The notes beneath the pieces are model-generated. The model did not search any database. It was not told the DNA's origin and saw only the letters and a list, made by a program, of their open reading frames with translations. The position numbers were made by a program, and so were the translations under genes. Shown here piece after piece: positions 38,512 to 49,214 of a stretch of DNA of 64,000 nt. The stretch is from the NCBI RefSeq assembly GCF_012489685.1, contig NC_080043.1:1800501-1864500 (forward strand), in the 5' to 3' direction. The stretch is from Lotus japonicus (lineage: Eukaryota > Streptophyta > Magnoliopsida > Fabales > Fabaceae). How positions within the stretch are numbered: position 1 is the first letter of the stretch; each line of letters starts with the position of its first letter.

Positions 38512-39228
38512 CTACAACCTGATTGAGCCAAATCTTCTCTTTGACTTGGAGTGTTTGATGCTGACAGAGGACTGTGGAAGGTTGATCTCTGAGTGCATGT
38601 CTGTGAAAAACTTGTCCACAATGTCTAAGTAAACAGGACTTGTGAGGCGAGAGTAGTAGTGGAGAGCCTCTTCAATGTCTAGTACATGCTCCACATCACC
38701 AGAATCAGCCATCTCCAATTCCTTCATCTTTTGAGCTAAATCATGAACACCCTCCTCATTCTTGTTTTTTGAGTTCAAGTCTTTCTTGAAGTTCCCTTTG
38801 CTCTTCTTCTCCTTTACCTTCTTTTGTGGACTTTTCTTGGCACTTGCAGTTGCAGCAGCAGCAGCATCTCCCATTGGTTCTTCTACCTCCTTTGGCCTCC
38901 TCATGCTAATGTCATGCTCACTTCTGTTCATTCTGCTCAGATCAGACTGCAGCATGTCATAGAACTCATTGTAGAATTGATCACTTGTGTAAGTTCTTGA
39001 TGTGTTGCCGCTGCGGCCGAGGAACGGATTGAAGGAAAGGGATCTGGGTAGTTTTTGGTACCCTCCAAAGAAGGACTTGAAATTTTTGAGGGATTTGTGA
39101 AGTAAAAGTTTGGTCTTGCGGATGGTTTCTCTAAGAAGCATTTGTGGTTCTGATGTGAAAAGGAGAGGTTTGGCTCTACTAATATCTTCTAGAGTGTTAA
39201 TCTGATCTAGCTCTTGTGTGTTCTCCAA
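38512..39228 (-). CDS. Uncharacterised basic plant protein
   Basis: A single-exon frame of 238 residues starting at ATG (MENTQELDQINTLEDISRA). It has a leucine-rich basic N-terminal helix (RKTKLLLHKSLKNFKSFFGG), a conserved-looking RSLSFNPFLGR motif near residue 63, an alanine run (about 124-129), and a lysine-rich, nuclear-localisation-like stretch (about 131-155). A compact C-terminal segment, ALHYYSRLTSPVYLDIVDKF (about 188-207), is followed by a basic serine-rich tail. The C-terminal segment distantly resembles the short helix pairs of OVATE-type repressors, but I cannot assign it. No membrane segment or signal peptide. A plausible real gene; function unknown. Confidence 0.6.
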   Translation of the reverse strand: MENTQELDQINTLEDISRAKPLLFTSEPQMLLRETIRKTKLLLHKSLKNFKSFFGGYQKLPRSLSFNPFLGRSGNTSRTYTSDQFYNEFYDMLQSDLSRMNRSEHDISMRRPKEVEEPMGDAAAAATASAKKSPQKKVKEKKSKGNFKKDLNSKNKNEEGVHDLAQKMKELEMADSGDVEHVLDIEEALHYYSRLTSPVYLDIVDKFFTDMHSEINLPQSSVSIKHSKSKRRFGSIRL

Positions 39229-39259
39229 TTTTGTCTTGACTCAGACTTGCATATAAAGA

Positions 39260-42220
39260 GAAGTGCAGCTAGTAACTGTTTCTAAAAAATCAATTGTACT
39301 CTAAAGGGGTGTGTTTCTTTCTTCTGTCTAGGTTTCATTTCAACTCTAACTTTTTGTCAATGGCATCCCATGCTCTTTGTCCCTTTCAAATGAGGTGTAC
39401 GTGGATTGTTAACACTGTTGGAGTGTTTAAAAATCAGGTTACATGAAAGAAAATGTTTTGTAGACACCCCCGTTTGGGTGGACCTGGATTTTCTATAGTT
39501 AGGGAATTCTGCAAGGCTCGTGACCATCCGATTTTAATTAGACGGATCCTATTTAAAGAAGCTAGTGTACACTTAAAACCAATCAATTTAAATCACAGTC
39601 ATAATATCATAGATCAAACGGTTGAGCTCTCCAGACTTACGTGAATTTATAATTCCCCTAATGCAGGAAATTCAAATTCCATTTGGGTGTCTAGACCCAA
39701 ATTAAAAGAATGAGAAAAGAAGAAAAGAGAAATAAATGATAAATGTGATTTTATTAGGAAAATAGAAATAAAAATGAGGTGTACTTGGGTTGTCTGCATA
39801 GTTGGGGTGTTTCAAAATCAGAATTGTTACATAAAAGCTCAAAGTGTTGGTGGCAATATGATAATCTGATGATTGTCAGATCTGAGAGCTAAAGTACTTT
39901 GGGGTCCCAACACTTGGGAGAGATTTTGCTTCTAGTGGTTGTTCCTCTTTGGGTTAAAGATAATTGAAGAAAAGGCTATGAGTTTGGGGACTTTAGTATC
40001 TAAATTAAAATTAACACAAACATTGTACTGTTTTTGACTACATGCTGTTTAAAGTGCAGTGTCATTGATTAAGATGCAAAGCTAAAGGTAGTAACTAAAT
40101 GGCTAAAAGATTAAAACAGTAACTTTGCGTACTAGGTTCTTGTTAACCAAATTTCAAACCTCCGGATCCCAAAATCAAATAGTCCTTAACTAATTCCCTC
40201 TGAGGTATATATGCTTTTTATCATATAAATATTGTTGTTTTTGCTTTTTGGCATTACACTAATAATAATTACTTAATGAGCCTCCTAAGCAGCATGAGCT
40301 ACTTGCTTTTAACTGAAAAAATCACTATGGGTCATTGAGAAGAATTGCTGGTGCTCTACCTCACACACCAAACCCTGTTAAGTGTGTGTTTGGATAAGTG
40401 TTTCACAATTGATTTTGGTAAAACTGAGTTAAGTAAAAGTGTGTTGAAAGTAAAGTGATTATGTGGGAACGCATTTATGAAAAAAAGTTATTTATGTTTG
40501 GCAATGTTATGAAATACAGTTGTAATATATTAATGTTCAACGCAAAAACTACTTTCGTTAACTTCTAGCAGAATTAATTTTGGAACTGAAATCAATTCTC
40601 CAAAATGACAATTAGACGATTATATTGTCATCCAAAATTGATTTTACTTTATCAGAATTGATTATGAGGTTCCCAGCGTACTCAACGGGACCTAACACAG
40701 ACTAAGTTGTTGCATAACACTTTAATTGTCATCCGTCCCTAGGCCTTGTGAAGGAGAGATCCTTCTTTATTTGTAAGAAAGCCATGCATGGTCCCCAATC
40801 TATAGCCAAGTTGGCACTGAGAAATGAGAAATGGGAACTAAATATCATGAAAATGTGAGGTGTATTCCATTTCATGTGCTGTGAGGTCACTATCAGATAC
40901 TTCACACTGGCCAGTGTTTTTAAGTCCTTCACCCACCTCTGACCTAAATTATTAGGTTAAAGTAGTGCTTGCACTTGCAATAGAGAATGGCACATACACA
41001 GTTACTGAACTCTGACAACTGAAATAACTGTAGAAGCATGAACACGGGTTGTATGTGTTAAAACTGCATATCTCATTCCTCAGAATGCTGGTGAGATTCG
41101 GCAGATCGCATGTTTGGTTCCGTGGTGAAATGCTATACAATGACAATCACTTCTGGTTAGAAGATACAAGTCTTGATGCATGTTTCAAAATTCTTGTACA
41201 ACTGATTCTATAGTCAATTCAATTTTGACTAAAAACTTAATTATGTGAATAGCTTATGAGTGTTGGAGTTCATTTTGAGGGAAAAGGAACCCATCAAAAC
41301 ATGTTATTAGCTTCTAATTAAGTAAACTTGTTTTGAATTTTGTGAAAATCGTGAAACCAAGTATACTATGATAGATGAACTATGTGTGTTATTTTAAGCA
41401 TTTTAATGAACAGATAGAGTCCAGAGAACCCTTTTATTGTTTAAATTAGACATGGTGTTAGACTTTTAGTGATCAGAAAAAGGGACTTCCACAGATTATT
41501 ACAGTAGACAAGCCTCATGTTTTATGGTTCTCACAATTCAGAACTTTCATAATTTGAGTGTTGGTAAAATTATTGGTATATCACAGAAATATGTAGTCCC
41601 TTTTAACAGATGGTAAGAAATTTATGTCTTGTGTGGCATGTTGAACCGGGTCCTACAGGGATGCAAGGGAAGTTATAAGTGCTATAAATAATTATATTGT
41701 TGTGAACCTTAAAGAAGCAAGCTAAAGGAAAAGGCACATAAACCAAGGATAAGTCTTGTTCAAATTGTGTTCTCTATTCCGGTCGTTAATGTGTGAACTG
41801 TATTGGTTAGCGATTTTTAAGTATCTCTGTAAGTAATCTATGTGAGAGGATTTTCGGGTATGCTATTTGTTCGGCCAGCAACCAAACATAAACATACTTC
41901 AATGAATACATTCCAGTGGCAATTCCTGTATAGCACCGGTCATTCATTGTAATACAATGAGAAATGTAGTTTCTTCACTAATGATTAATTCCTATATATA
42001 TTGTATATATCGGAACTTCCCAATATCTGCAATTCTACAACAAAATAATCTCATATCAACAAATTATAGGATGCTAGTAATAATACCTATTATTACGAAA
42101 TCTTATAAAACTAAAAGAACGAAATGTTAGTTGGTAGTATGACATTTTCAACCAAAAACCCACTTCAATTTCCGAGTTTTAATCAGTGACTAACACATAT
42201 ATTGTCCTTGTGTTTCGTTA
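39260..42220. other. Intergenic; diverged repeats only
   Basis: 39391-39450 and 39775-39835 are imperfect direct copies about 384 bp apart, around a stretch (39470-39715) with 'GGGTGTCTAGACCC'-like ends that may be an old MITE. 40381-40700 has the 'GTGTGTTTGGATAAG...' look of another short DNA element. No exon chain is seen. Confidence 0.4.
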
Positions 42221-42221
42221 T

Positions 42222-42460
42222 ATGATCTACAAGCTACTTGTGAAGGTTTTAGCTAAGACTCACATCACTAATAAGAGCTTCATTGCCTTTTTTAAAGTGG
42301 ATTATTTTGCTTATAGTTTTGATTTTTGTTGTTGTTGTAGAGGCGGTGTACCTGGAAATTAAAGGATCTGAATTCGAAAAGATGGGTGTAAGTATACTAA
42401 GATTGATCTACAAAATGCTTGTGAAGATAATTGAGATTCACATCAGTAACAAAGGTTCTG
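42222..42460 (+). repeat. Diverged ~55-bp direct repeat before the F-box gene
   Basis: 42224-42280 and 42404-42458 (GATCTACAA..CTTGTGAAG...CACATCA.TAA) are diverged direct copies. The upper copy reads IYKLLVKVLAKTHITNK in one frame and the lower IYKMLVKIIEIHISNK. This supports a local duplication of coding-like sequence at the 5' end. Confidence 0.5.
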
Positions 42461-42486
42461 ATTTATTTACACAACTCTCACTTTAT

Positions 42487-43737
42487 ATGAGTAAGAGTCA
42501 CAACAAGTATCCTGAGGAGAACCAACTCTTAGAGTCGCCGCTTATTCCACATGAACTCGTTGCAGAGATCCTCTCATGCCTTCCGGTGAAATCCCTCATA
42601 CGTTTCAAATGTGTATGCAAGTCATGGAACTCTCTCATATGTGCCCCCCACTTTGTGAAACTACACCTTCGTCGACACTCCACTCCAAACGCCAACCCCA
42701 ATGTGCTATTTATATGGAGCACCATGGAAGCACACTATGGAAAGAGAAACATCTTGTTTTTCCCCGTGAAATCGTTGCTCGAAGCCCCTTCAACCATCAC
42801 AGAAGAGCCATACTTCCTTGGCAAGTTGAAAAGTAGATACAGGATCATAGGTTCCTGCAACGGCTTGGTCTGCTTGCTCGGATGTCGTCGTTTCAAATTC
42901 ACAAGCAAGCATGAATGCCACTGGTTCAGTTTCTGGAATCCGGCTATGAGAAAAAAGTCTCAAAAGTCGCCTAAGGTGCCAATACAAGGAAGTAATGACC
43001 AGCTTGATGCTAGCAGTTATGGGTTTGGCTATGATCATATAAGTGACACTTACAAGGTGGTGTCAGTCTCAAATGATATTGAGAGAAACCATGTGAGGGT
43101 TTACAACATGGGTGATGATAATTGGAGAGACATTGGATCTTTCCCAACCTTTGTGCCCATTACAGGGAGAACAAATGGAGCTCACTTGAATGGGACTCTA
43201 AATTGGTTAATATGTGAGAAACCCAAGGTTGATCAGAATGGCATTGTTATGTTTGGCGTTGTTATGTCTGAGTTGGACTCATATGTGATTCTTTCATTTA
43301 ATTTGAATAATGAGGGGTTTGTGAAATTTTCTTTACAGGGTATGCCTAGTGTGTTTTTCCAGGCATTTGATTATCCAGAACTTGGGGTTTTAGGTGGTTC
43401 TCTATGTGTTTCTTATCATTACATGGGAACCCATTTTGTGGTATGGCAGATGAAGAAGTTCGGAGATGAAGAGTCTTGGATTAAATTGTTGAACATTTGT
43501 TATGAAGATCTTCAACCTCTTGGCTTGCAACCACAATTGACCCCATTGCTTCCTATTCCTCCTAAGTGGTTTCCTCCTACATGCATGTTGGACAATGGTG
43601 ATTTTCTGATGTTGGGTCAAAGATTCATCTATAACCAAAGAGATAATAGATTTCAACTTCTTGAAATTCCCGGCTACTTCTTTTTAGACAGTCCCCATAT
43701 GTATTATGAAAGTTTGGTTTCACCCTGCTTCAATTAG
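42487..43737 (+). CDS. F-box protein with F-box-associated domain
   Basis: The frame from the ATG at 42487 gives 416 residues. An upstream in-frame ATG at 42382 would add 35 residues of hydrophobic/basic sequence. I prefer 42487 because MSKSHNK...ESPLIPHELV matches the usual start of legume F-box proteins. The F-box spans about residues 19-62 (LVAEILSCLPVKSLIRFKCV). An FBA-type beta-propeller-like region follows with GSCNGLVCLLG, FWNPA, YGFGYD and HLNGTLNWL motifs. Such proteins pair with SKP1 in SCF ubiquitin ligases and choose targets through the second domain. The target is unknown. Single exon, intact. Confidence 0.85.
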   Translation: MSKSHNKYPEENQLLESPLIPHELVAEILSCLPVKSLIRFKCVCKSWNSLICAPHFVKLHLRRHSTPNANPNVLFIWSTMEAHYGKRNILFFPVKSLLEAPSTITEEPYFLGKLKSRYRIIGSCNGLVCLLGCRRFKFTSKHECHWFSFWNPAMRKKSQKSPKVPIQGSNDQLDASSYGFGYDHISDTYKVVSVSNDIERNHVRVYNMGDDNWRDIGSFPTFVPITGRTNGAHLNGTLNWLICEKPKVDQNGIVMFGVVMSELDSYVILSFNLNNEGFVKFSLQGMPSVFFQAFDYPELGVLGGSLCVSYHYMGTHFVVWQMKKFGDEESWIKLLNICYEDLQPLGLQPQLTPLLPIPPKWFPPTCMLDNGDFLMLGQRFIYNQRDNRFQLLEIPGYFFLDSPHMYYESLVSPCFN

Positions 43738-44600
43738 GTACATCTCATGTGCTTTGATTTTAACTCTTTTTAATTGCATCTACTATGATTTGATTTCCAT
43801 CATCAAATTTTATTTCTATTTCTTAAATCCAAATTTCAATCTGTATTATTGTCGCATATTTGGTATCTTTCACACTTTGTCAATTTACAAGTAGCCAGTT
43901 GTTTGCTTTTGCTTTTTCATTAGCCATTTTTCTCTCAATTGAACCCATAGTTTATTGCACAGTAGGTAAATCTCGAATATGGGGAATCAATTTTGAATTT
44001 CTAGCACACAAAAGGAATATATGATTGTGAAACTGCATGTATGCCTTAAGATATGAACTTCGCATTTTGATAGCTTGCCCATGATCTACAACTAAAAACC
44101 TATGGTAGCCTGCTCTTGGAAACCAAATTGGAACACTGATCAATGACTTGTGCAAGGCCAATACAATGCAATTTCATTCAATGGTTACTAGTTGATTAAG
44201 TGGTCCTACTTATCTTATATTGTCCAAATGGTTTTGCCCGCCACATATAATCATATATACATGATGAAATCAGAACAAAGATAAGAGAAAGGGAACATAC
44301 ACATAGCTAGGGTTAAATAAAATCACAGCAAAATTAGTAGTTTAAATCAATAAATAGAGAGAAAGCTAGCTGCCGGCCACAAGTGCAACCTCAACATCAA
44401 AGACAGTAAACTGTAAACGAAACTTCATCAATGACAATGAGTAAGCAAGACAACATATATGATAAACCTTAAAATAAAATTCCTGGCGGTATTCATAAGA
44501 TGATAAAGTTTGAAATTCATTCTACTCAGCAGCCGTGTTAGAACTACGTAGTAGTAGATAAGAAAGGCTAATGCAGCCGTGCCCACGGTGGAACTCAGAG
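43738..44600. other. Intergenic
   Basis: Probable F-box 3'UTR, then AT-rich spacer with no recognised element. Confidence 0.45.
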
Positions 44601-44605
44601 ATGCT

Positions 44606-45676
44606 TTAGGGGAGGGAAGATAGTTCGTTCGTGATCCTCACGGCTAACAACTGAGCACTTTTCACCTCCATCTCCCTCAACTTGATGAGTCCCTCATTTA
44701 ATTCACTCCACATGTCGTTATACCGATCCTCGTCGGAGAAGTTGTTGATGATCTCTTGGAGAGAAGTTAGTCTGGAGATAGTCAACTGGGCTGACAACTC
44801 TTGTTCCTTCATGATCATCTCCTTCAAACTACTCAACAAATTAAAGTTCTTAACCTTCTCACACAAGGATGTCAACGTATTGGGCTCCCTCCTCAACCTT
44901 AACAGTGTCTCATTAGCTTTATTGCACCTCTCATATAAGTCACTCCACTTCTTTCGCCACCCCGCATGATCAAGCGGCGGCGGCAGGCGTCCATGGAAGC
45001 CATGGAATGAATTCTTGAGGATCTTTCTCACTTCGAGAGATTTTGGTATGCCAATGCTATCTTGTTCCGGCAACCCCATTAACACACACAACCATCTCTG
45101 GACCTCCTGCTCACAATCCAGGAATCTCTTACACTGCTTCAAGGTGGGGTTGGAGCTCGACCTCAACAGTTCCAACCTCATCAGTCTCAAACTCATTAGT
45201 CCCTCAACTAACTCATTACAATTCTTAAACTGCGGCGGCGGCGACAGAGACGCAGAGGTGGTCAGGCGGTCGATGATATCTTGGAGATAAGTTAGTCTGT
45301 AGCTGGCCAACTCCACAGACAACTCATCTTCCTTCACAAGCAGATCACTCATCCTCATCAGCATATCCATCTTATTTGAGTTCTTCAGTTTCTCACACAG
45401 GATTTTCTGTATCTGCGGCCGAAAGGTGTGGTCGGACGGCAGCACGGACAAATTCTGGATTGTCTCATTGAGAAGAGCTTGTCTGGAATTGATCATCTCC
45501 AATGCGGCTTGACCATCAACAGCGTATTTATCCCTCAAACTCAATAAACTCTGCTTCCACTTTTTGTCATCAGTATCACATTCACCGCTGGAGTTGAAGG
45601 TGGATAAGAGGCGCAGACCAGGGTTTGTCAAAGTGAGGGTCTTCTCAGGCGGAGAAGGACTGCCATGGCTGAACAA
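44606..45676 (-). CDS. Unknown helical protein with internal repeats
   Basis: An open frame of about 356 codons with no stop. No ATG opens it at the 5' end: the first codon is TTG and the first in-frame ATG is around codon 61 (45496). Either an upstream exon is spliced in (an AG acceptor lies at TTGTTCAG) or the gene is 5'-truncated. The protein is predicted helical and leucine-rich. Two segments resemble each other: LKNSNKMDMLMRMSDLL with VELASYRLTYLQDIIDRL, and VKNFNLLSSLKEMIM with QLTISRLTSLQEIINNF, about 170 residues apart. An internal duplication is therefore likely. No known domain, signal or membrane segment is recognised. The minus-strand upstream sequence has a TATA-like AATATAAAC at about 45708. 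Confidence 0.5.
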   Translation of the reverse strand: MFSHGSPSPPEKTLTLTNPGLRLLSTFNSSGECDTDDKKWKQSLLSLRDKYAVDGQAALEMINSRQALLNETIQNLSVLPSDHTFRPQIQKILCEKLKNSNKMDMLMRMSDLLVKEDELSVELASYRLTYLQDIIDRLTTSASLSPPPQFKNCNELVEGLMSLRLMRLELLRSSSNPTLKQCKRFLDCEQEVQRWLCVLMGLPEQDSIGIPKSLEVRKILKNSFHGFHGRLPPPLDHAGWRKKWSDLYERCNKANETLLRLRREPNTLTSLCEKVKNFNLLSSLKEMIMKEQELSAQLTISRLTSLQEIINNFSDEDRYNDMWSELNEGLIKLREMEVKSAQLLAVRITNELSSLP

Positions 45677-45866
45677 CGTGTAAAGTAAAACCCTTCTCTT
45701 GATCTCTAGTTTATATTAACATAGATATGTGCAGACAAAATATATGAAGATATGTTTCTTTTTAAATTCATATATACTTTTCAACTTGCTTGATTTCGAA
45801 GAAAAATTAATATGATTTTTAATTTTAAAAATTGTGTTCATAGATGCAATCATCACAGTGGTACAA

Positions 45867-47438
45867 TTATCTTGCAGACATATTAGAAATTGTTACATCA
45901 TTTAAGGAATGTTGTTCTTGCCTGCTGTAAGGAACCTCTGACTCTTCTACAATTACATTGATGAAGAATGCAGGTTGTTTTCGCTGAGGAAGTTGGATTG
46001 CATCATTTGATATGGCAGGTCTATCTTTTGCTAGTTCTTGTACACACAAGAGGCCAATATGAATACATCTCAAAACTTCATCTCAAAACTTCATTCTGAG
46101 AACTTAATTCATTTAAAGTTGGGTCTGCTAGCTCCAGAGCTCTACCTTCATTCCAGAGCTGCCATGCCTACAAGAATCTCAGAGCCCACAAAAGAAAAAT
46201 ATTAACCATTCATAAGTAAATATTTTATGAATTAGTGTGTATTTGGATACCAGTTGCACTTGAATGAATTTTCATCTCAATCCATAAGAAAAGTTTCAGT
46301 CACTTCATGCAGACATCAGTTTGCACCGGTGCCAAGGGATATTCAAACATAGTGTTAGTAATTTGAAAAACTTACATATCCTATGAGGTTGAGTGGACGA
46401 TCAGAATCATAGCGACTATTATTCTTCTTGCCACTAAGAATCTCTAATAGAAGTACACCAAAGCTAAATACATCTACTTTTATAGACACAACATCATTTA
46501 TTGCGTACTCTGGAGCCATGTAACCACTGCAAACATAGGAGCATGAACGGATGTTAGCATAAAGATAAATACAAGACAGTAAAAAGTTCGAAAATAGTCA
46601 TGATCATTGATGAACATATCAACATACTAGGTACCAACAATCGGTTTGTGTTTTCTTCTAATGTTCTTAAACCGAATATTCGAGCCATGCCAAAGTCTGA
46701 TATTTTAGGATTCATATCTTCATCAAGTAGTATATTGCCTCCTTTCAGGTCCCGGTGTATCACCTTTAGTCTTGAATACTTGTGAAGATAAAGAAGTCCT
46801 TGAGCAATGCCTCCAATAATGTTCAAACGCTTTTTCCAGTCTAGCAAATTCTTTCGAGTTGAATCTGTTTTAAAGGAAGGAAGCTTAACAATATGTGAAC
46901 ATTAACCAGATTCTGACTTTCGTTAAGATAAAAGACAACCTACCAAATAGGTAGAAGTCTAAGCTCTTGTTAGACATGTACTCATAGACTAATATTGTTT
47001 CATCTCTCTGAATGCAAAATCCCAAAAGCATTACAAAATTAGTGTGCTGGAGTTTGGCCATGAGTTTAGCTTCATTCTTAAACTCTATCACCTCTTGTCC
47101 AGAACTTTTAGAAAGTCGCTTTATTGCTACCTCTTAACCATCTCTTAATGTTCCCTGAAAGTGTTATTATATCAATTCTTATGCTCAAATAGTTTCAAAT
47201 TTGACAATGTAGATATTATTACCTTATAAACAGGACCAAAACCACCCTCTCCTAGCTTATTAGCAGCAGCAAAATTGTTTGTGACAGCAGCGATGCTTTC
47301 GAAAGTGAATATTTGGACCTCATTGCTTGTCTTTTCCCTGTTCGTACTTTTTCTGGTGTCACTACCCAAAATTCTAAGCCGTGACCGGCGCACAGACTGA
47401 CACTCTAGTCTGGCAAGCCTGTTTCTCACAAAAATCAT
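45867..47438 (-). pseudogene. Receptor-like kinase pseudogene, kinase domain (CES101/S-domain type)
   Basis: Five exons on the minus strand: 47223-47438 (EVQIFTFESIAAVTNNF, glycine loop GEGGFGPVYK), 46944-47154 ([20 protein letters not shown]), 46628-46864 ([20 protein letters not shown]), 46376-46526 ([24 protein letters not shown]) and about 45867-46166 (GLLCVQE tail). Three lesions break it. The codon before EVAIK is TAA where Gln is expected (47134-47136). One base is missing before the 'VGTY' motif near 46640. A 13-bp tandem duplication (46067-46079/46080-46092) shifts the last exon. It aligns with G-type lectin S-receptor kinases of the CES101 group. The matching ectodomain and membrane exons lie at 56-57 kb beyond a Helitron. 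Confidence 0.8.
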
Positions 47439-47439
47439 T

Positions 47440-49214
47440 TTCCAAACTATTATCTAAAGTTACATATGTTTCTCTATACTTTATAAAAAATAAATATACA
47501 AGATCTCATTTGTAACACCAATATCTAAATGACAAAACTTGTCAAATAATGATCTCCATTTTCATACTTTCATTAAAAGGAAATTTTCAATTTTAGCACT
47601 CAAGTGCAACTTTTACAATAAAACAATAAATAACAATCTTAAATCCAAATCCTTCTGAGACTCCCTATAGCTGCAGATAACTAGAATCAAATAAAAGACA
47701 CCAATCGAGCCACCAACCAAAGGAGGCCTACCAATAAGATAAATTGAACGATCTGAATCTGATACCAGCTTACTACTTAGTTGCCTGTGAATCTGTGGAG
47801 GGAAAATAATGAATGGGGTAAGTCACAAAGACTTAGTGAGGATTTAACAACCACCATGAACAGGAAAGGGGAAACATATGAAGCACGAGTTTTTCACTAT
47901 CAGTTCAGAGTGTATAATATATGTAATATTAATAAAATTAATAAGAATCAAACTGTCAAGTTTATAAATAACCATTTCAATGAAACTGAATAAAAATCAT
48001 GTCGATATTATGAAAGCATTTCAAAATCAGAAATATAATTTAATAGGGTCACACATGTAGAACCGTGAGGCGGCTCCATCTCGTTGATAGCCCTCTCCTC
48101 CTAAGGGATGGCCTCTCCGATAGGGGCGGCTCCATCTAACGGATAGCCCTTTCCTCTCTCATATCACATGTCGCATCGTATCATATCATCGGGGGAAGCT
48201 ACATCTCGTTGATAGTCCTTTCCGTGCACTGGCGGCTCCATCTAACGGATAGCCCTCTCCTCCCGGAATCAAGCTAGCTAGGTGCACCTAGGCCGTTACC
48301 TCCGTTAACGGCTACGGGGTTCTATCAAGGATCCCCAAAACCGTTTTCTCAAACCAGTTCAAGTCTCATCAAAGTCTCAAAATCAACTTTCCAAGTTCAT
48401 AATCTCATTTTCACATAATTTCCAAAATCAAAGTAATATAAATTGTTTTCTCATGTCAGTTCAGAATCAGACTCAGATCATTTTCATAAAACCAGCTTTC
48501 AGATAATTCACGAATTGTAAAGCATGTTTCCCCAATTTAAATAAATATGCAATATGCTAAAATAATCAAATCATCAGTTGTATAATTATTAAAAGTAAGT
48601 CACAGTGATTGGAAAATCACTCACAGCTAAAACGAGCCAACTGGACCGTCCTCAGAAATTTCGCGACAACCCAACGAACCTTCACCCGCCGAATCTGAAT
48701 CACCAAAATTAAATTTCAACCTTCAGCAACTATAATCTTATGTCGTACTACCCGTGAGCAACTACAGAAACCCCAATTATATACCCAAAACCCTAAATAA
48801 TTTTACCTTCATCTAACATACAGTACAATGCTAATCTCCAAATTTGTGGGTTGAGAATATACCTTAAAGAAAATTAAAGTATGCAACTTGAATGGCCAAG
48901 TACTCCTCTCTGCAACTCTGGTTTCCAAATATTATTCCAAAGGTCTCCCACGTGAATGCCAAAGCTTTCCAATTTGAATTCTTTCCAATATGAATGTGTA
49001 TCTAATATGGTGGAATTTGGTGACAAAGAAACAATTGAAGAAGAGAAGAGATGATGACAGGGGCGCTAGGTTTCCATTCGCAAAGAGAAAGAGAGGAGGT
49101 GACGTGATGGGGGAAAGGTTACGGTTTCTATTTTTTTTCTTTCGTTGAATTGGAAAACAAGGTGTGGGCTACGTGGGTTTAAAGGTGGGTTAGATATAAT
49201 TGTTTTAATATAAA
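47440..49214. other. Former RLK intron/spacer with minisatellite
   Basis: No intact gene. Minus-strand 47640-47772 can be read as a hydrophobic segment (LVGGSIGVFYLILVICSYRE) that might be an old membrane exon. 48069-48262 is a minisatellite. Confidence 0.35.
48069..48262 (+). repeat. Alternating minisatellite
   Basis: Four imperfect units at about 48069, 48126, 48191 and 48231 share GGCGGCTCCATCT and GATAGCCCT. The middle alternates between CGTTGATAG (units 1 and 3) and AACGGATAG (units 2 and 4), so the basic unit is a dimer. GC-rich against an AT-rich background. Confidence 0.7.
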
